Source: an uncultured Prevotellaceae bacterium
GTDB taxonomy: Bacteria > Bacteroidota > Bacteroidia > Bacteroidales > Bacteroidaceae
Assembly (NCBI GenBank): GCA_946185485.1
Contig: CAMHJQ010000001.1
Location: 1 to 64,000 of the forward strand
DNA: 64,000 nt
Direction of reading: 5' to 3'
Below are positions 48,560-57,348 of this stretch, one piece after another. The translations under genes were made by a program, and so were the position numbers. The notes beneath the pieces were generated by a model that was not told where the DNA came from, searched no databases, and saw only the letters and a list, made by a program, of their open reading frames with translations. Position 1 is the first letter of the stretch. The number at the start of each line of letters is the position of its first letter.

Positions 48560-50500
48560 ATGACGTTCCGAGTCAAGAAATTGGACATTTTCATCGCCAA
48601 GCAGTTCGGACTACTGTTCTTTGCGACCTTCTTCATCTGCCAGTTTGTGCTGATGATGCAATTCCTGTGGCGTTACGTTGACGAGCTGATAGGCAAGGGA
48701 CTGTCGCTGGAGATCATGGCGCAGTTCTTCTGGTACATGGGACTGATGCTGATGCCGCAGGCATTCCCACTGGCCATCCTACTGTCGTCACTCATCGCCT
48801 TCGGAAATTTGGGTGAGAGCTCGGAGCTGACGGCCATCAAGTCGGCAGGCATCTCGCTGATGCAGGCATTCCGCTCGCTCATCGTCATCTCGATAGCTAT
48901 CGCCTGCATCTCGTTCTACTTCCAAGAGGTGGTGGGCCCGAAGGCTTTCGTGTCGTTCCGCCAGTTGCTCATCTCGATGAAGCAGAAGAACCCCGAGGTG
49001 GAGATTCCCGAGGGCATCTTCTACGACGGCATACCAGGCTCGAACCTCTACGTGCAGAAGAAGAACCTGGACACGGGTACGCTGTACGGTATCATGATAT
49101 ACCGCATGAACGGCAGCTACGACGACGCTGCCATCATCCTAGCCGACTCAGGGCACATCCAGGCAACTGCCGAGAAGAAGCACCTGCTGCTGACACTGTA
49201 TAGCGGCGAGTGGTTCGAGAATATGCAGCAGTCGGGCATCAATGTCAATGCCAACGTGCCCTACCGCCGCGAGACATTCTCGACCAAGCGTATCCTGCTC
49301 GACTTCGACGGCGACTTCAACATGGTGGAGATGGGCGGCATCTCGACAGACGCACGCGCCAAGGGTATGGGCAAGATACTGCACGACCTGGATAGCATAC
49401 GCGAGTTCAACGACTCGGTGGGCCACCGTTTCTACGACGAGGCGCGCTTCGGGTCGCTGCGACGTCCCATGCTGGAGAAGAAAGACTCGGCGAAAGCCGT
49501 CAAGGAAGGCAAGAGCGACAAGCTGGACATCGACTCCGTCTACCTGAAACTGAGCGGCGAACAGAAGCAGCAGGTGGTGCGTGTGGCGTCAAACGACGCC
49601 CAGTCGGCCATGACCGAGATGGAATACAAGGTAGATTACTCGAAGGCGCTGAACCGCGAGGAGCGCGCACACCAGATGGAGGCCATCAACAAGGTGACGC
49701 TGTCACTGTCGTGTCTCATCTTCTTCTTCATCGGTGCTCCGCTGGGAGCTATCATCCGCAAGGGCGGACTGGGCATACCGGTCATCATATCGGTACTGGT
49801 GTTCATCATCTTCTACATCCTGGATAATACAGGCATGAAGATGGCACGCGATGACAACTGGACAGTGTGGTTCGGCAAACTGCTGGCCACGGCCGTGCTG
49901 ACGCCCATCGCCGTCTTCTTCACCTACAAGGCCAACAATGACTCGGTGGTGTTCAACATCGACCTGTACAAGCAGATACTGAGCCGCATGCTGGGCCTGC
50001 GCTCGAAGCGCAACATCGCCCGCAAGGAGGTCATCATCAACGAGCCGAAGTACCTGACCGACGCCGAGATGCTGAAGAATGTCGGTCTGGAGGTAGCGAT
50101 GTACACAGAGGTACACAAGTTGCTGCGCTGGCCGAACCCCATCAAGGTGTTCTTCCGTCCAGGCGACGACCACGACATCGAGCATCTGAACAACGTGCTG
50201 GAGGTAGCCATCGAAGACTTGTCGTACACGAGGGACAGATACGTGCTGATGAAGCTCAACCAGTATCCTATCATTGCCACGCATGCACATACACGCCCAT
50301 TCCAGCGCAAGTGGCTGAACATCATTACGGGACTGTTCCTGCCCACGGGACTCTTCTTCTACTTCCGCATGATACGCTTCCGCATACGTCTCTACCGCGA
50401 CCTGCAGCACATTCTGCGCATCAACGCGAAGCTCATACCTCGCGTCATCGAACTTGGCGACGTGCAGGCTGAAGGAGAGGTGATGATCGTAGAAGATTAA
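48560..50500 (+). CDS. LptF/LptG family LPS export permease
   Basis: A 646-residue member of the YjgP/YjgQ family. N-terminal helices carry LDIFIAKQFGLLFFATFFICQF and MPQAFPLAILLSSLIAFGNLGESSELTAIKSAG, the family's conserved coupling segment. A periplasmic beta-jellyroll is next, then C-terminal helices with FFIGAPLGAIIRKGGLGIPV. It extracts lipopolysaccharide from the inner membrane with LptB. It is about 280 residues longer than E. coli LptF, with a large insert and a C-terminal extension having another hydrophobic segment near 590-610. F versus G cannot be decided. ribBA follows after 48 bp. Confidence 0.9.
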   Translation: MTFRVKKLDIFIAKQFGLLFFATFFICQFVLMMQFLWRYVDELIGKGLSLEIMAQFFWYMGLMLMPQAFPLAILLSSLIAFGNLGESSELTAIKSAGISLMQAFRSLIVISIAIACISFYFQEVVGPKAFVSFRQLLISMKQKNPEVEIPEGIFYDGIPGSNLYVQKKNLDTGTLYGIMIYRMNGSYDDAAIILADSGHIQATAEKKHLLLTLYSGEWFENMQQSGINVNANVPYRRETFSTKRILLDFDGDFNMVEMGGISTDARAKGMGKILHDLDSIREFNDSVGHRFYDEARFGSLRRPMLEKKDSAKAVKEGKSDKLDIDSVYLKLSGEQKQQVVRVASNDAQSAMTEMEYKVDYSKALNREERAHQMEAINKVTLSLSCLIFFFIGAPLGAIIRKGGLGIPVIISVLVFIIFYILDNTGMKMARDDNWTVWFGKLLATAVLTPIAVFFTYKANNDSVVFNIDLYKQILSRMLGLRSKRNIARKEVIINEPKYLTDAEMLKNVGLEVAMYTEVHKLLRWPNPIKVFFRPGDDHDIEHLNNVLEVAIEDLSYTRDRYVLMKLNQYPIIATHAHTRPFQRKWLNIITGLFLPTGLFFYFRMIRFRIRLYRDLQHILRINAKLIPRVIELGDVQAEGEVMIVED

Positions 50501-50548
50501 AGATTAAAAATATAATAATTATTAAGACAAGATATCAAATCATATAAG

Positions 50549-51763
50549 ATGGATGAACTGAAACTGAACACGATTGATGAGGCACTGATGGACTTCCAGG
50601 AAGGGAAGTTCGTCATTGTTGTCGACGACGAAGACCGCGAGAACGAGGGCGACCTGATATGCGCCGCCGAGAAGATTACACCCGAGATGGTCAACTTCAT
50701 GCTGAAGAATGCGCGCGGCGTGCTCTGCGCACCCGTCACCATCAGCCGGGCAGCAGAACTGGACCTGCAGCACCAGGTACAGGACAACACGTCGCTGCTG
50801 GGAACACCGTTCACCGTCACCGTCGACAAGATAGAAGGTTGCTCGACGGGCGTCAGCGCCCACGACCGCGCTGCCACCATCCGGGCACTCGCCGACCCTG
50901 CATCGACGGCGAAGACATTCGGGAGACCGGGACACGTCAGTCCGCTCTACGCCCAGGACAACGGCGTGCTGCGCCGCTCAGGACATACAGAGGCGGCCAT
51001 TGACCTCTGCAAACTCAGCGGACTCTATCCTGCCGGAGCCCTCATCGAAATCATGAACGATGACGGCACCATGGCACGCATGCCTCAGTTGGTGGCATTT
51101 GCCAAGAAGCACAACTTGAAGATTATCACCATCAAGGACCTCATATCCTACCGCCTGAAGAAGGAGAGCATCGTCGAGAAAGGCGAGGAGGTGGACATGC
51201 CTACGGAATGGGGCCACTTCAGGCTCATCCCATTCCGCCAGAAGAGCAACGGAATGGAGCACATGGCACTCATCAAGGGCAGCTGGCGCGAGGACGAGCC
51301 AGTACTGGTGCGCGTACACTCCAGCTGTATGACAGGCGACATCCTGGGCTCGAAGCGCTGCGACTGCGGCGAACAGCTGCACAAAGCCATGCAAATGATA
51401 GAACAGGAGGGCAAGGGCGTCATCGTATACATGCAGCAGGAAGGCCGCGGCATAGGACTCATGAACAAGATTGCCGCCTACAAACTGCAGGAGGAAGGAC
51501 TGGACACCGTCGATGCCAACGTGCATCTGGGTTTCAAGCCCGACGAGCGCGACTATGGTTGCGGGGCACAGATCCTACGACTGCTGGGCGTACAAAAGAT
51601 GCGCCTAATGACGAACAACCCCGTCAAGCGCGTTGGTCTGGAGGGCTACGGCCTGGAGATTGTCGAGAATGTCGCCATCGAGATCACGCCCAACGAGTAT
51701 AACCGCCGCTACCTGCAAACCAAGAAGGAGCGCATGGGACACACCCTCCACCTGCACCTCTAA
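50549..51763 (+). CDS. ribBA: Riboflavin biosynthesis bifunctional protein RibBA
   Basis: A 404-residue fusion. The N-terminal DHBP synthase domain (1-205) has [16 protein letters not shown] and [10 protein letters not shown], with GRPGHVSPL and [11 protein letters not shown]. The C-terminal GTP cyclohydrolase II domain (210-404) has [24 protein letters not shown] with the three zinc Cys, [13 protein letters not shown] and [16 protein letters not shown]. It starts both branches of riboflavin synthesis, from ribulose-5-phosphate and GTP. No FMN riboswitch fits in the 48-bp spacer upstream, so it may depend on lptF/G transcription. Confidence 0.97.
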   Translation: MDELKLNTIDEALMDFQEGKFVIVVDDEDRENEGDLICAAEKITPEMVNFMLKNARGVLCAPVTISRAAELDLQHQVQDNTSLLGTPFTVTVDKIEGCSTGVSAHDRAATIRALADPASTAKTFGRPGHVSPLYAQDNGVLRRSGHTEAAIDLCKLSGLYPAGALIEIMNDDGTMARMPQLVAFAKKHNLKIITIKDLISYRLKKESIVEKGEEVDMPTEWGHFRLIPFRQKSNGMEHMALIKGSWREDEPVLVRVHSSCMTGDILGSKRCDCGEQLHKAMQMIEQEGKGVIVYMQQEGRGIGLMNKIAAYKLQEEGLDTVDANVHLGFKPDERDYGCGAQILRLLGVQKMRLMTNNPVKRVGLEGYGLEIVENVAIEITPNEYNRRYLQTKKERMGHTLHLHL

Positions 51764-51847
51764 TAAAATTGTATTCCTAATCTTAATATATAAATAGGTT
51801 TGCATGCGCGCATGATGCAAAGGGAATAATAAAAAAAATGTCGTTTT

Positions 51848-51880
51848 TTTGCAGAAAAAGAAAATAAATGATTACCTTTG
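51848..51880 (+). promoter_or_regulatory. Aminotransferase gene promoter
   Basis: TTTG (51848-51851), 21 bp, TACCTTTG (51873-51880). The ATG is at 51911. Confidence 0.7.
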
Positions 51881-51910
51881 CACGTTGGAAACATAACAAT
51901 ATGTAGCATT

Positions 51911-53110
51911 ATGGCACAATTATCTGACCGTTTGCAACGCCTGGCGCCCTCTGCGACGCTGGCCATGTCACAAAAGAGTTCTGAAATGAAAGCACAGGGC
52001 ATCGACGTCATCAACATGAGCGTCGGCGAGCCCGATTTCAACACCCCCGACCATATCAAGCAGGCTGCCAAGCTGGCCATCGACGAGAACTATTCGCGTT
52101 ACTCGCCCGTTCCCGGATACCCAGACCTGCGTCAGGCCATCGCCCGCAAACTGGAGCGCGAAAACCAGCTGCACTACTCACCGGCGGAAATCCTGGTGTC
52201 GAACGGTGCCAAGCAGAGCGTCTGCAACACCGTCATGGCACTCATCAACCCCGGCGACGAGGTCATTATCCCCGCACCCTACTGGGTGAGCTACCCGCAG
52301 ATGGTATTGCTGGCCGGAGGCAACCCCGTCATCGTAGAAGCCGGATTCGACCAGAACTTCAAGATGACGCCCGAGCAGTTGGAGGCTGCCATCACACCGA
52401 AGACACGCCTGCTCATCCTCTGCTCGCCCAGCAACCCCACGGGAAGCGTCTACAACAAGGCAGAGCTGGAGGCACTGGCCAAGGTCATCCTCAGCCATGA
52501 CGACCTCTTCGTGCTGGCTGACGAGATATACGAACACATCAACTACGTGGGCAAGCACGAGTCAATAGCCCAGTTCACGGGCATGAAGGAGCGCTCCATC
52601 ATTGTCAATGGCGTCAGCAAGGCCTACGCCATGACGGGCTGGCGCATCGGGTACATCGCAGCACCGGAGTGGATTGTCAAGGGCTGCAACAAGCTGCAGG
52701 GACAGTACACCAGCGGGCCGTGCTCAGTCAGCCAGAAGGCAGCGGAGTTTGCCTACATCAGCAGCCAGGAGTGTGTTGAGGAGATGCGCAAGGCCTTTGA
52801 GCGCCGCCGCGACCTCATCGTCAAGTTGGCCAAGGACATCCCTGGTCTGGAGGTCAACGTGCCTGAGGGAGCCTTCTACCTGTTCCCCAAGTGCAGCAGC
52901 TTCTTCGGCAAGAAGTCGGCAATGGACGGGTTCACTGTCAACAACTCGACCGATTTTGCCATGTATCTGCTGGAGAAAGCACACGTGGCAAGTGTCGGCG
53001 GCGATGCCTTCGGAGACCCCGAATGTTTCCGCATGAGCTATGCCACAAGTGATGAAAATATTGTGGAAGCAATGCGTCGTATCAAGGACGCATTGGCCGT
53101 TTTACAATAA
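51911..53110 (+). CDS. Aspartate-type aminotransferase, class I fold (PLP)
   Basis: Start at ATG 51911 (MAQLSDRLQRLAPSATLAM), after the promoter; 399 residues. It is a class I/II PLP aminotransferase of subgroup I-gamma. Landmarks are INMSVGEPDFNTP, VSNGAKQSVCNTVMALINPGDEV, LCSPSNPTGSVYNK, VLADEIYEHINY and the lysine motif NGVSKAYAMTGWRIGY. It moves amino groups between aspartate and 2-oxoglutarate. Related prephenate activity is possible. No neighbour narrows the role. Confidence 0.92.
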   Translation: MAQLSDRLQRLAPSATLAMSQKSSEMKAQGIDVINMSVGEPDFNTPDHIKQAAKLAIDENYSRYSPVPGYPDLRQAIARKLERENQLHYSPAEILVSNGAKQSVCNTVMALINPGDEVIIPAPYWVSYPQMVLLAGGNPVIVEAGFDQNFKMTPEQLEAAITPKTRLLILCSPSNPTGSVYNKAELEALAKVILSHDDLFVLADEIYEHINYVGKHESIAQFTGMKERSIIVNGVSKAYAMTGWRIGYIAAPEWIVKGCNKLQGQYTSGPCSVSQKAAEFAYISSQECVEEMRKAFERRRDLIVKLAKDIPGLEVNVPEGAFYLFPKCSSFFGKKSAMDGFTVNNSTDFAMYLLEKAHVASVGGDAFGDPECFRMSYATSDENIVEAMRRIKDALAVLQ

Positions 53111-53142
53111 AAATTGAGAAATATCAAGTTAAAAACTCTTAA

Positions 53143-53177
53143 TTTGGCAAGAAGAACGACTTAATTTGTTATCTTTG
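53143..53177 (+). promoter_or_regulatory. exbB operon promoter
   Basis: TTTG (53143-53146), 23 bp, TATCTTTG (53170-53177). The leader is about 70 nt, A/T-rich, with no SD. Confidence 0.6.
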
Positions 53178-53248
53178 CCGAACCTACAACTGAAACGAAT
53201 AATACAAACCAAATTCATTTAATAACTAAAAAATTAAAAAAAATCATT

Positions 53249-54076
53249 ATGGCAACAACAACAAAGGCTGCAGCCCCAGCCAAAAAGTCGGGCTTTCAGG
53301 GTGTAAAAGCTGCATGGATTATCCTCGTAATTTGTGCTATCGCTGGTTACAGTGTTTGGTATTTCGTAATGGGTAACCCCGATAACTTCATCGGTGGCGA
53401 CCGCACCGGACACCCCGCAAACCTGCTGGGTACTGTGTATAAGGGAGGTTTCGTGGTCGGTCTGATCCTCACCCTGCTGTTCACCGTTATCTGCCTTGGA
53501 TTCGAGCGTTTCTTCGCTATCCGCACCGCTTCTGGTAAGATGAACCTCGCTAAGTTCACCGCTGACGTGAAGGCCGCTATCAAGGCTCAGGACTTCTCAA
53601 AGGCTAAGGACCTCTGCAACAAGATGCAGGGTTCAGTAGGCAACGTCGTGATGGCTTCTATCAACATGTATCAGGCCGTTGAGACTGACGAACACCTGAA
53701 GAAGGCTGCTAAGATCGCTAAGATTCAGCAGGCTCACGAGGAAGCTACCCAGCTGGAGATGCCTACCCTTCAGATGAACATGCCTATGGTTGCTACCATC
53801 GTATCTCTGGGTACCCTGACCGCTCTGTTCGGTACTGTGCTCGGTATGATCGGTTCGTTCCAGGCTCTGTCTGCTGGTGGTGGTGCTGACTCTATGGCTC
53901 TGTCTGCTGGTATTTCTGAGGCTCTTGTGAACACGGCATCTGGCATTTTGACCTCTTGGGTTGCTACCGTTGTTTACAACTTCTTCTCCAATAAGATTGA
54001 CAAGCTGACGTACGCACTCGACGAGATTGGTTTCACCATCGCTGCTACATACGATTCTAACCACAACGAGGCTTAA
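53249..54076 (+). CDS. exbB: MotA/TolQ/ExbB proton channel protein
   Basis: A 275-residue protein. The N-terminus is short, Ala/Lys-rich and cytoplasmic; three helices (about 22-42, 65-90, 180-240) follow. The family segments are AHEEATQLEMPTLQMNMPMVATIVSLGTLTALFGTVLGMIGSF and ISEALVNTASGIL. It forms the pentameric stator that energises TonB with the proton gradient. Codon use here favours GCT and GGT more than in neighbouring genes, typical of high expression. It is first in an operon with two exbD genes, tonB, a PstS-like gene and a TPR gene. Confidence 0.95.
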   Translation: MATTTKAAAPAKKSGFQGVKAAWIILVICAIAGYSVWYFVMGNPDNFIGGDRTGHPANLLGTVYKGGFVVGLILTLLFTVICLGFERFFAIRTASGKMNLAKFTADVKAAIKAQDFSKAKDLCNKMQGSVGNVVMASINMYQAVETDEHLKKAAKIAKIQQAHEEATQLEMPTLQMNMPMVATIVSLGTLTALFGTVLGMIGSFQALSAGGGADSMALSAGISEALVNTASGILTSWVATVVYNFFSNKIDKLTYALDEIGFTIAATYDSNHNEA

Positions 54077-54115
54077 TTTTTAGTTCCATTTAAAACTTTA
54101 TAAACCAGTTTTAGT

Positions 54116-54730
54116 ATGGCTAAAGTTAAGATACAGAAAAAAGACATCTGGATTGACATGACGCCTATGTCAGACGTGATGACGCTGCTTCTGTGCTTCT
54201 TTATGTTGACATCAACATTCTTGACGCCAGAGCCTATTAAAGTCAACGCGCCTAACTCGGTGTCAGAGGTTAAGATTCCGGAAAATGATGTCCTGAACAT
54301 TCTGGTCAGCCCAGAAGGCAGGATATTCCTCGGTACGGAAAACAAGAACTACATGAAGGCCATGATGGAAACAATGACTGACAAGTTCAACGTTTCCCTC
54401 AATGCCAACCAGCAGAAGCACTTCCTGGAAGATGCTATGGCTGGCGCCCCCATGTCGAAGCTTGCTGCTTACCTCAGCCTTGAGCCCGAGAAGATGGCAG
54501 AGGCCATTCAGAGTCTGGGAATCCCCACCGACAGTATCGATGGAGGAAAGAGCGAGTTCCAGGAGTGGGTGAAGGCCGCTCGCGAGGCCAACCCCGACAT
54601 CCGTCTGGCCATCAAGTGCGACTCCAAGACCCCGTACAAGACGGTCAAGGCCATGATGTCTGAGCTCCAGGACATGAACGAGAACCGTTACCAGTTGATT
54701 ACTAATCTTAAAACTGCATCGGAGGAATAA
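54116..54730 (+). CDS. exbD: ExbD/TolR-like protein, first copy
   Basis: A 204-residue bitopic protein. The basic N-terminus KVKIQKKDIWIDMTPMSDVMTLLLCFFMLTSTF carries the conserved membrane Asp (in MSDVM) that conducts protons. A long periplasmic domain follows, longer than the about 140 residues of E. coli ExbD. The periplasmic part ends AIKCDSKTPYKTVKAMMSELQDM, the usual ExbD fold end. Two ExbD types in one operon probably make a hetero-oligomer in the ExbB channel. The second copy follows after 3 bp. Confidence 0.93.
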   Translation: MAKVKIQKKDIWIDMTPMSDVMTLLLCFFMLTSTFLTPEPIKVNAPNSVSEVKIPENDVLNILVSPEGRIFLGTENKNYMKAMMETMTDKFNVSLNANQQKHFLEDAMAGAPMSKLAAYLSLEPEKMAEAIQSLGIPTDSIDGGKSEFQEWVKAAREANPDIRLAIKCDSKTPYKTVKAMMSELQDMNENRYQLITNLKTASEE

Positions 54731-54733
54731 ACT

Positions 54734-55384
54734 ATGGCAAAAAAGAATCTATCCAAGCAGAAAAAAATGGATACCCGCGTGAACTTCACGCCAATGGTAG
54801 ACATGATGATGCTGTTGATCACGTTCTTCATGCTGTGTACGACTCTGGCAAAGCCCCAGGCTATGCAGTTGACGATGCCCAGTAACGACACGAACGTAGA
54901 CGAGAAAGACAAGTCGGTAACGAAAGCCTCTCATACCATCACCCTGTACTTAGGTGCTAACGATAAGGTATGGTACATTGCCGGACTACCCAACTACGAA
55001 GACCCCTCATGCGTCAAGGAGACGAGCTACGGAGCCAAGGGTATCCGCGACGTCCTCATCAACCACACTACAGAGGAAGGTGTAAACCCAATTGCAAAAA
55101 TCATGGTAGCTAAGAAAGAGCTGGATGCCAAGAAGACTGCCTACAACAGCAAAATGACTGACGAGCAGTATCAGGCCGAGCTTTCGAAGTTGAAGAAGGG
55201 TCAGCTGCCTAACGGCGAGAAGGTACCTACGATGACCGTCATTATCCGCCCGTTGGACACCGCTACCTACGAGAACATGATTTCAGCACTTGACGAGATG
55301 CTCATTTGCAGTATTGATAAGTATGTCATTGACAAGATTGGTCCTGAGGATCAGGCGCTGATTGACAAGGCTGGTGTCAAGTAA
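54734..55384 (+). CDS. exbD: ExbD/TolR-like protein, second copy
   Basis: A 216-residue ExbD paralogue. The helix with the proton-carrying Asp is in VNFTPMVDMMMLLITFFMLCTTL. The periplasmic part is larger, with LDAKKTAYNSKMTDEQYQAELSKLKKGQ, an insertion absent from the first copy. The end TVIIRPLDTATYENMISALDEMLIC is the ExbD terminal fold. It is only 3 bp from the first copy, and the two differ strongly in sequence, so the duplication is old. Confidence 0.92.
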   Translation: MAKKNLSKQKKMDTRVNFTPMVDMMMLLITFFMLCTTLAKPQAMQLTMPSNDTNVDEKDKSVTKASHTITLYLGANDKVWYIAGLPNYEDPSCVKETSYGAKGIRDVLINHTTEEGVNPIAKIMVAKKELDAKKTAYNSKMTDEQYQAELSKLKKGQLPNGEKVPTMTVIIRPLDTATYENMISALDEMLICSIDKYVIDKIGPEDQALIDKAGVK

Positions 55385-55418
55385 GTCAATGTCTAACAAT
55401 TAAAGTAGAAAAAGAACT

Positions 55419-56249
55419 ATGGCAAAAATAGATCTTATAGACAATGGCTGGGTTGACCTCGTATTTGAGGGCAAAAACCAGGCCTACGGTGCTTATCAAC
55501 TGCGCAAAGACACTGGCAAACGTAATGTATACTCACTTCTGGTGATGTTTGCCATTGGAGTAGCTATCGCCGCCTTCGTAGCCATCAAAGGTGTCGTGGA
55601 GAACGCCATGAAATCGGACGTTGCCATCGAGGCCGATGTGGAGCTGGCAAAGCTGGCAGAGAAGAAGGAAGCTAAGGTTGAGAAGAAAGAAGAACCGAAA
55701 ATTGAGAAAGTTGAAGTAGAAAAGGTTAAGAGTTCTGTGAAGTTCGTTCCTCCTGTGATCAAGAAGGACGATGAGGTGAAGCCCGAAGAGGAGCTGAAAT
55801 CTCAGGAAGAACTTAACAAGACCAACACCGCCATCGGTGCATTCGACGTGAAGGGTAACGACGAGGCTGCAGGTGAAGTGCTGAAAGCCAAGGAAGTCAT
55901 TGCCCAGCCCGAGCCCCCGAAGGAAGAGGAGACCAAGGTGTTCGACGTCGTTGAGCAGATGCCTTCATTCCCCGGTGGTCAGAGCGCCCTGCTGCAATAC
56001 CTGAGCAGCAACATCAAGTACCCGGTAGTTGCTGAGGAAAATGGTGTCCAGGGTCGTGTCATCGTGACCTTCGTGGTTGAGAAGGATGGCTCTATCACGG
56101 ACGTTCGCGTCGTGAAGTCAGTAGACCCCTCACTCGACAAGGAAGCACAGCGCGTGGTGAAGAGTATGCCGAAGTGGATTCCCGGTAAGCAGAACGGTTC
56201 GGCAGTACGTGTAAAGTACACCGTACCTGTAACCTTCCGTCTACAGTAA
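55419..56249 (+). CDS. tonB: TonB energy-transducing protein
   Basis: A 276-residue protein. It has the Bacteroidota N-terminal segment WVDLVFEGKNQAYGAYQLRKD, one membrane helix (about 40-65), then a Lys/Glu/Pro-rich periplasmic linker (75-175). The TonB C-terminal domain is YPVVAEENGVQGRVIVTFVVEKDGS ... VVKSMPKWIPGKQNG. It couples ExbB/ExbD to outer membrane SusC-type and metal receptors. The linker has the charged KKEEPKIEKVEVEKV blocks that span the periplasm. Confidence 0.96.
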   Translation: MAKIDLIDNGWVDLVFEGKNQAYGAYQLRKDTGKRNVYSLLVMFAIGVAIAAFVAIKGVVENAMKSDVAIEADVELAKLAEKKEAKVEKKEEPKIEKVEVEKVKSSVKFVPPVIKKDDEVKPEEELKSQEELNKTNTAIGAFDVKGNDEAAGEVLKAKEVIAQPEPPKEEETKVFDVVEQMPSFPGGQSALLQYLSSNIKYPVVAEENGVQGRVIVTFVVEKDGSITDVRVVKSVDPSLDKEAQRVVKSMPKWIPGKQNGSAVRVKYTVPVTFRLQ

Positions 56250-56259
56250 TTGATTCAAC

Positions 56260-57228
56260 ATGAATAGAAACGCATCCAAATACATCATTGGATTAACACT
56301 CATTTTAGGCTTGTTCTCCGCTTGTGGGAACAAGCCTAAAAATGCAAAAGCAGAGCAGGAGTACAAACGTGCTGCCCGCTACTTCATGGCTGACGAAAGT
56401 TTCAGCCCCATCCTCAACGAGGCCCTCGAGGTGTTCCGTTACAACAACGTCCTCGATACCTTAGAAGCCCAGTACACTAACGAACAGGATGCCGTCAAGA
56501 AACTGATGACACTTGAGACGTGGCTGGTCTTCACCTCACGCGACCTGACAGCCAAGGAACGTCAGAACCTGCAGGACCGCAAATATCTGCCACGTACCAT
56601 ACCCATTGCCTATGATGGTCTGGCACTTATCGTCAATAACGACAATCCCGACACATGCATCACTGTCAAGGACTTCAAGCGCATCCTGCGCGGCGAGATA
56701 GCAGAGTGGAAGGATCTGTACCCCCAGTCGCGCCTGGGCAGCATAGACGTCGTCTTCGACAACCCACTGTCCAGCACCGTCCGCTGGTGCGTAGACTCAC
56801 TGCTGTCAGGACAGGAGTTCAAGGCACCTAATATCGGAGCCGTAAAAACCAGCGCAGCCGTCATCGACTACGTGGAGAACCACAAGAATGCCATCGGCAT
56901 CATCGGTTCCAACTGGCTCAACGACAAGCGCGACACGACAAACGTCACATTCAAGAAGAATATTACTGTCATGGGTGTCAGCCGTCTCGACTCGGCAACG
57001 CGAGCCAACAGCTGGAAACCCTACCAATATTATATATATAACGGCAACTATCCCCTTATCCGTACTATCTATGCCCTGCTAAATGAGCCACGCAGCGGAC
57101 TCCCCTCAGGATTTGCCCACTTCTGCCGGCTGCCCAAGGGACAGCTCATCATCCAGAAGTCAGGGCTGCTGCCCATTCAGGCTGCCACAAACGTACGGGA
57201 GATTTTTGTCAATTACAATACGGACTAA
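56260..57228 (+). CDS. PstS-like substrate-binding lipoprotein
   Basis: A 322-residue lipoprotein; the signal ends LGLFSAC (Cys22). The mature part has the phosphate-ABC substrate-binding fold: DESFSPILNEALEVFRYNN, KYLPRTIPIAYDGLALIVNND, GEIAEWKDL and VVFDNPLSSTVRWCVD. 'KNAIGIIGSNWLND' near residue 213 is also a PstS-type segment. It sits in the TonB operon, 10 bp after tonB, where Bacteroidota often keep such a gene. No pst permease is near, so it may not import phosphate. The codons for residues 15-27 lie in a perfect 14-bp inverted repeat. Confidence 0.85.
   Translation: MNRNASKYIIGLTLILGLFSACGNKPKNAKAEQEYKRAARYFMADESFSPILNEALEVFRYNNVLDTLEAQYTNEQDAVKKLMTLETWLVFTSRDLTAKERQNLQDRKYLPRTIPIAYDGLALIVNNDNPDTCITVKDFKRILRGEIAEWKDLYPQSRLGSIDVVFDNPLSSTVRWCVDSLLSGQEFKAPNIGAVKTSAAVIDYVENHKNAIGIIGSNWLNDKRDTTNVTFKKNITVMGVSRLDSATRANSWKPYQYYIYNGNYPLIRTIYALLNEPRSGLPSGFAHFCRLPKGQLIIQKSGLLPIQAATNVREIFVNYNTD
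56303..56341 (+). promoter_or_regulatory. Perfect 14-bp inverted repeat in PstS-like signal codons
   Basis: TTTTAGGCTTGTTC (56303-56316), 11-nt loop, GAACAAGCCTAAAA (56328-56341). It would form a very stable mRNA hairpin just after the lipoprotein signal sequence begins. It is not followed by a T-run, so it is not an intrinsic terminator. Confidence 0.7.
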
Positions 57229-57348
57229 ACCTTATGACACTTCCAACGTCATAAAGATAAAACAAGAAAACGTTCAAACATCATCACCAAATAACGAAAC
57301 AACGAGAGAGAAGAAAAACAAGAGTATTAACGAAATCATTTAAGAGTT

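Noticed and set aside
50501..50548. FMN riboswitch before ribBA
   Set aside because: Only 48 bp of AT-rich sequence lie between lptF/G and ribBA, too short for the element.
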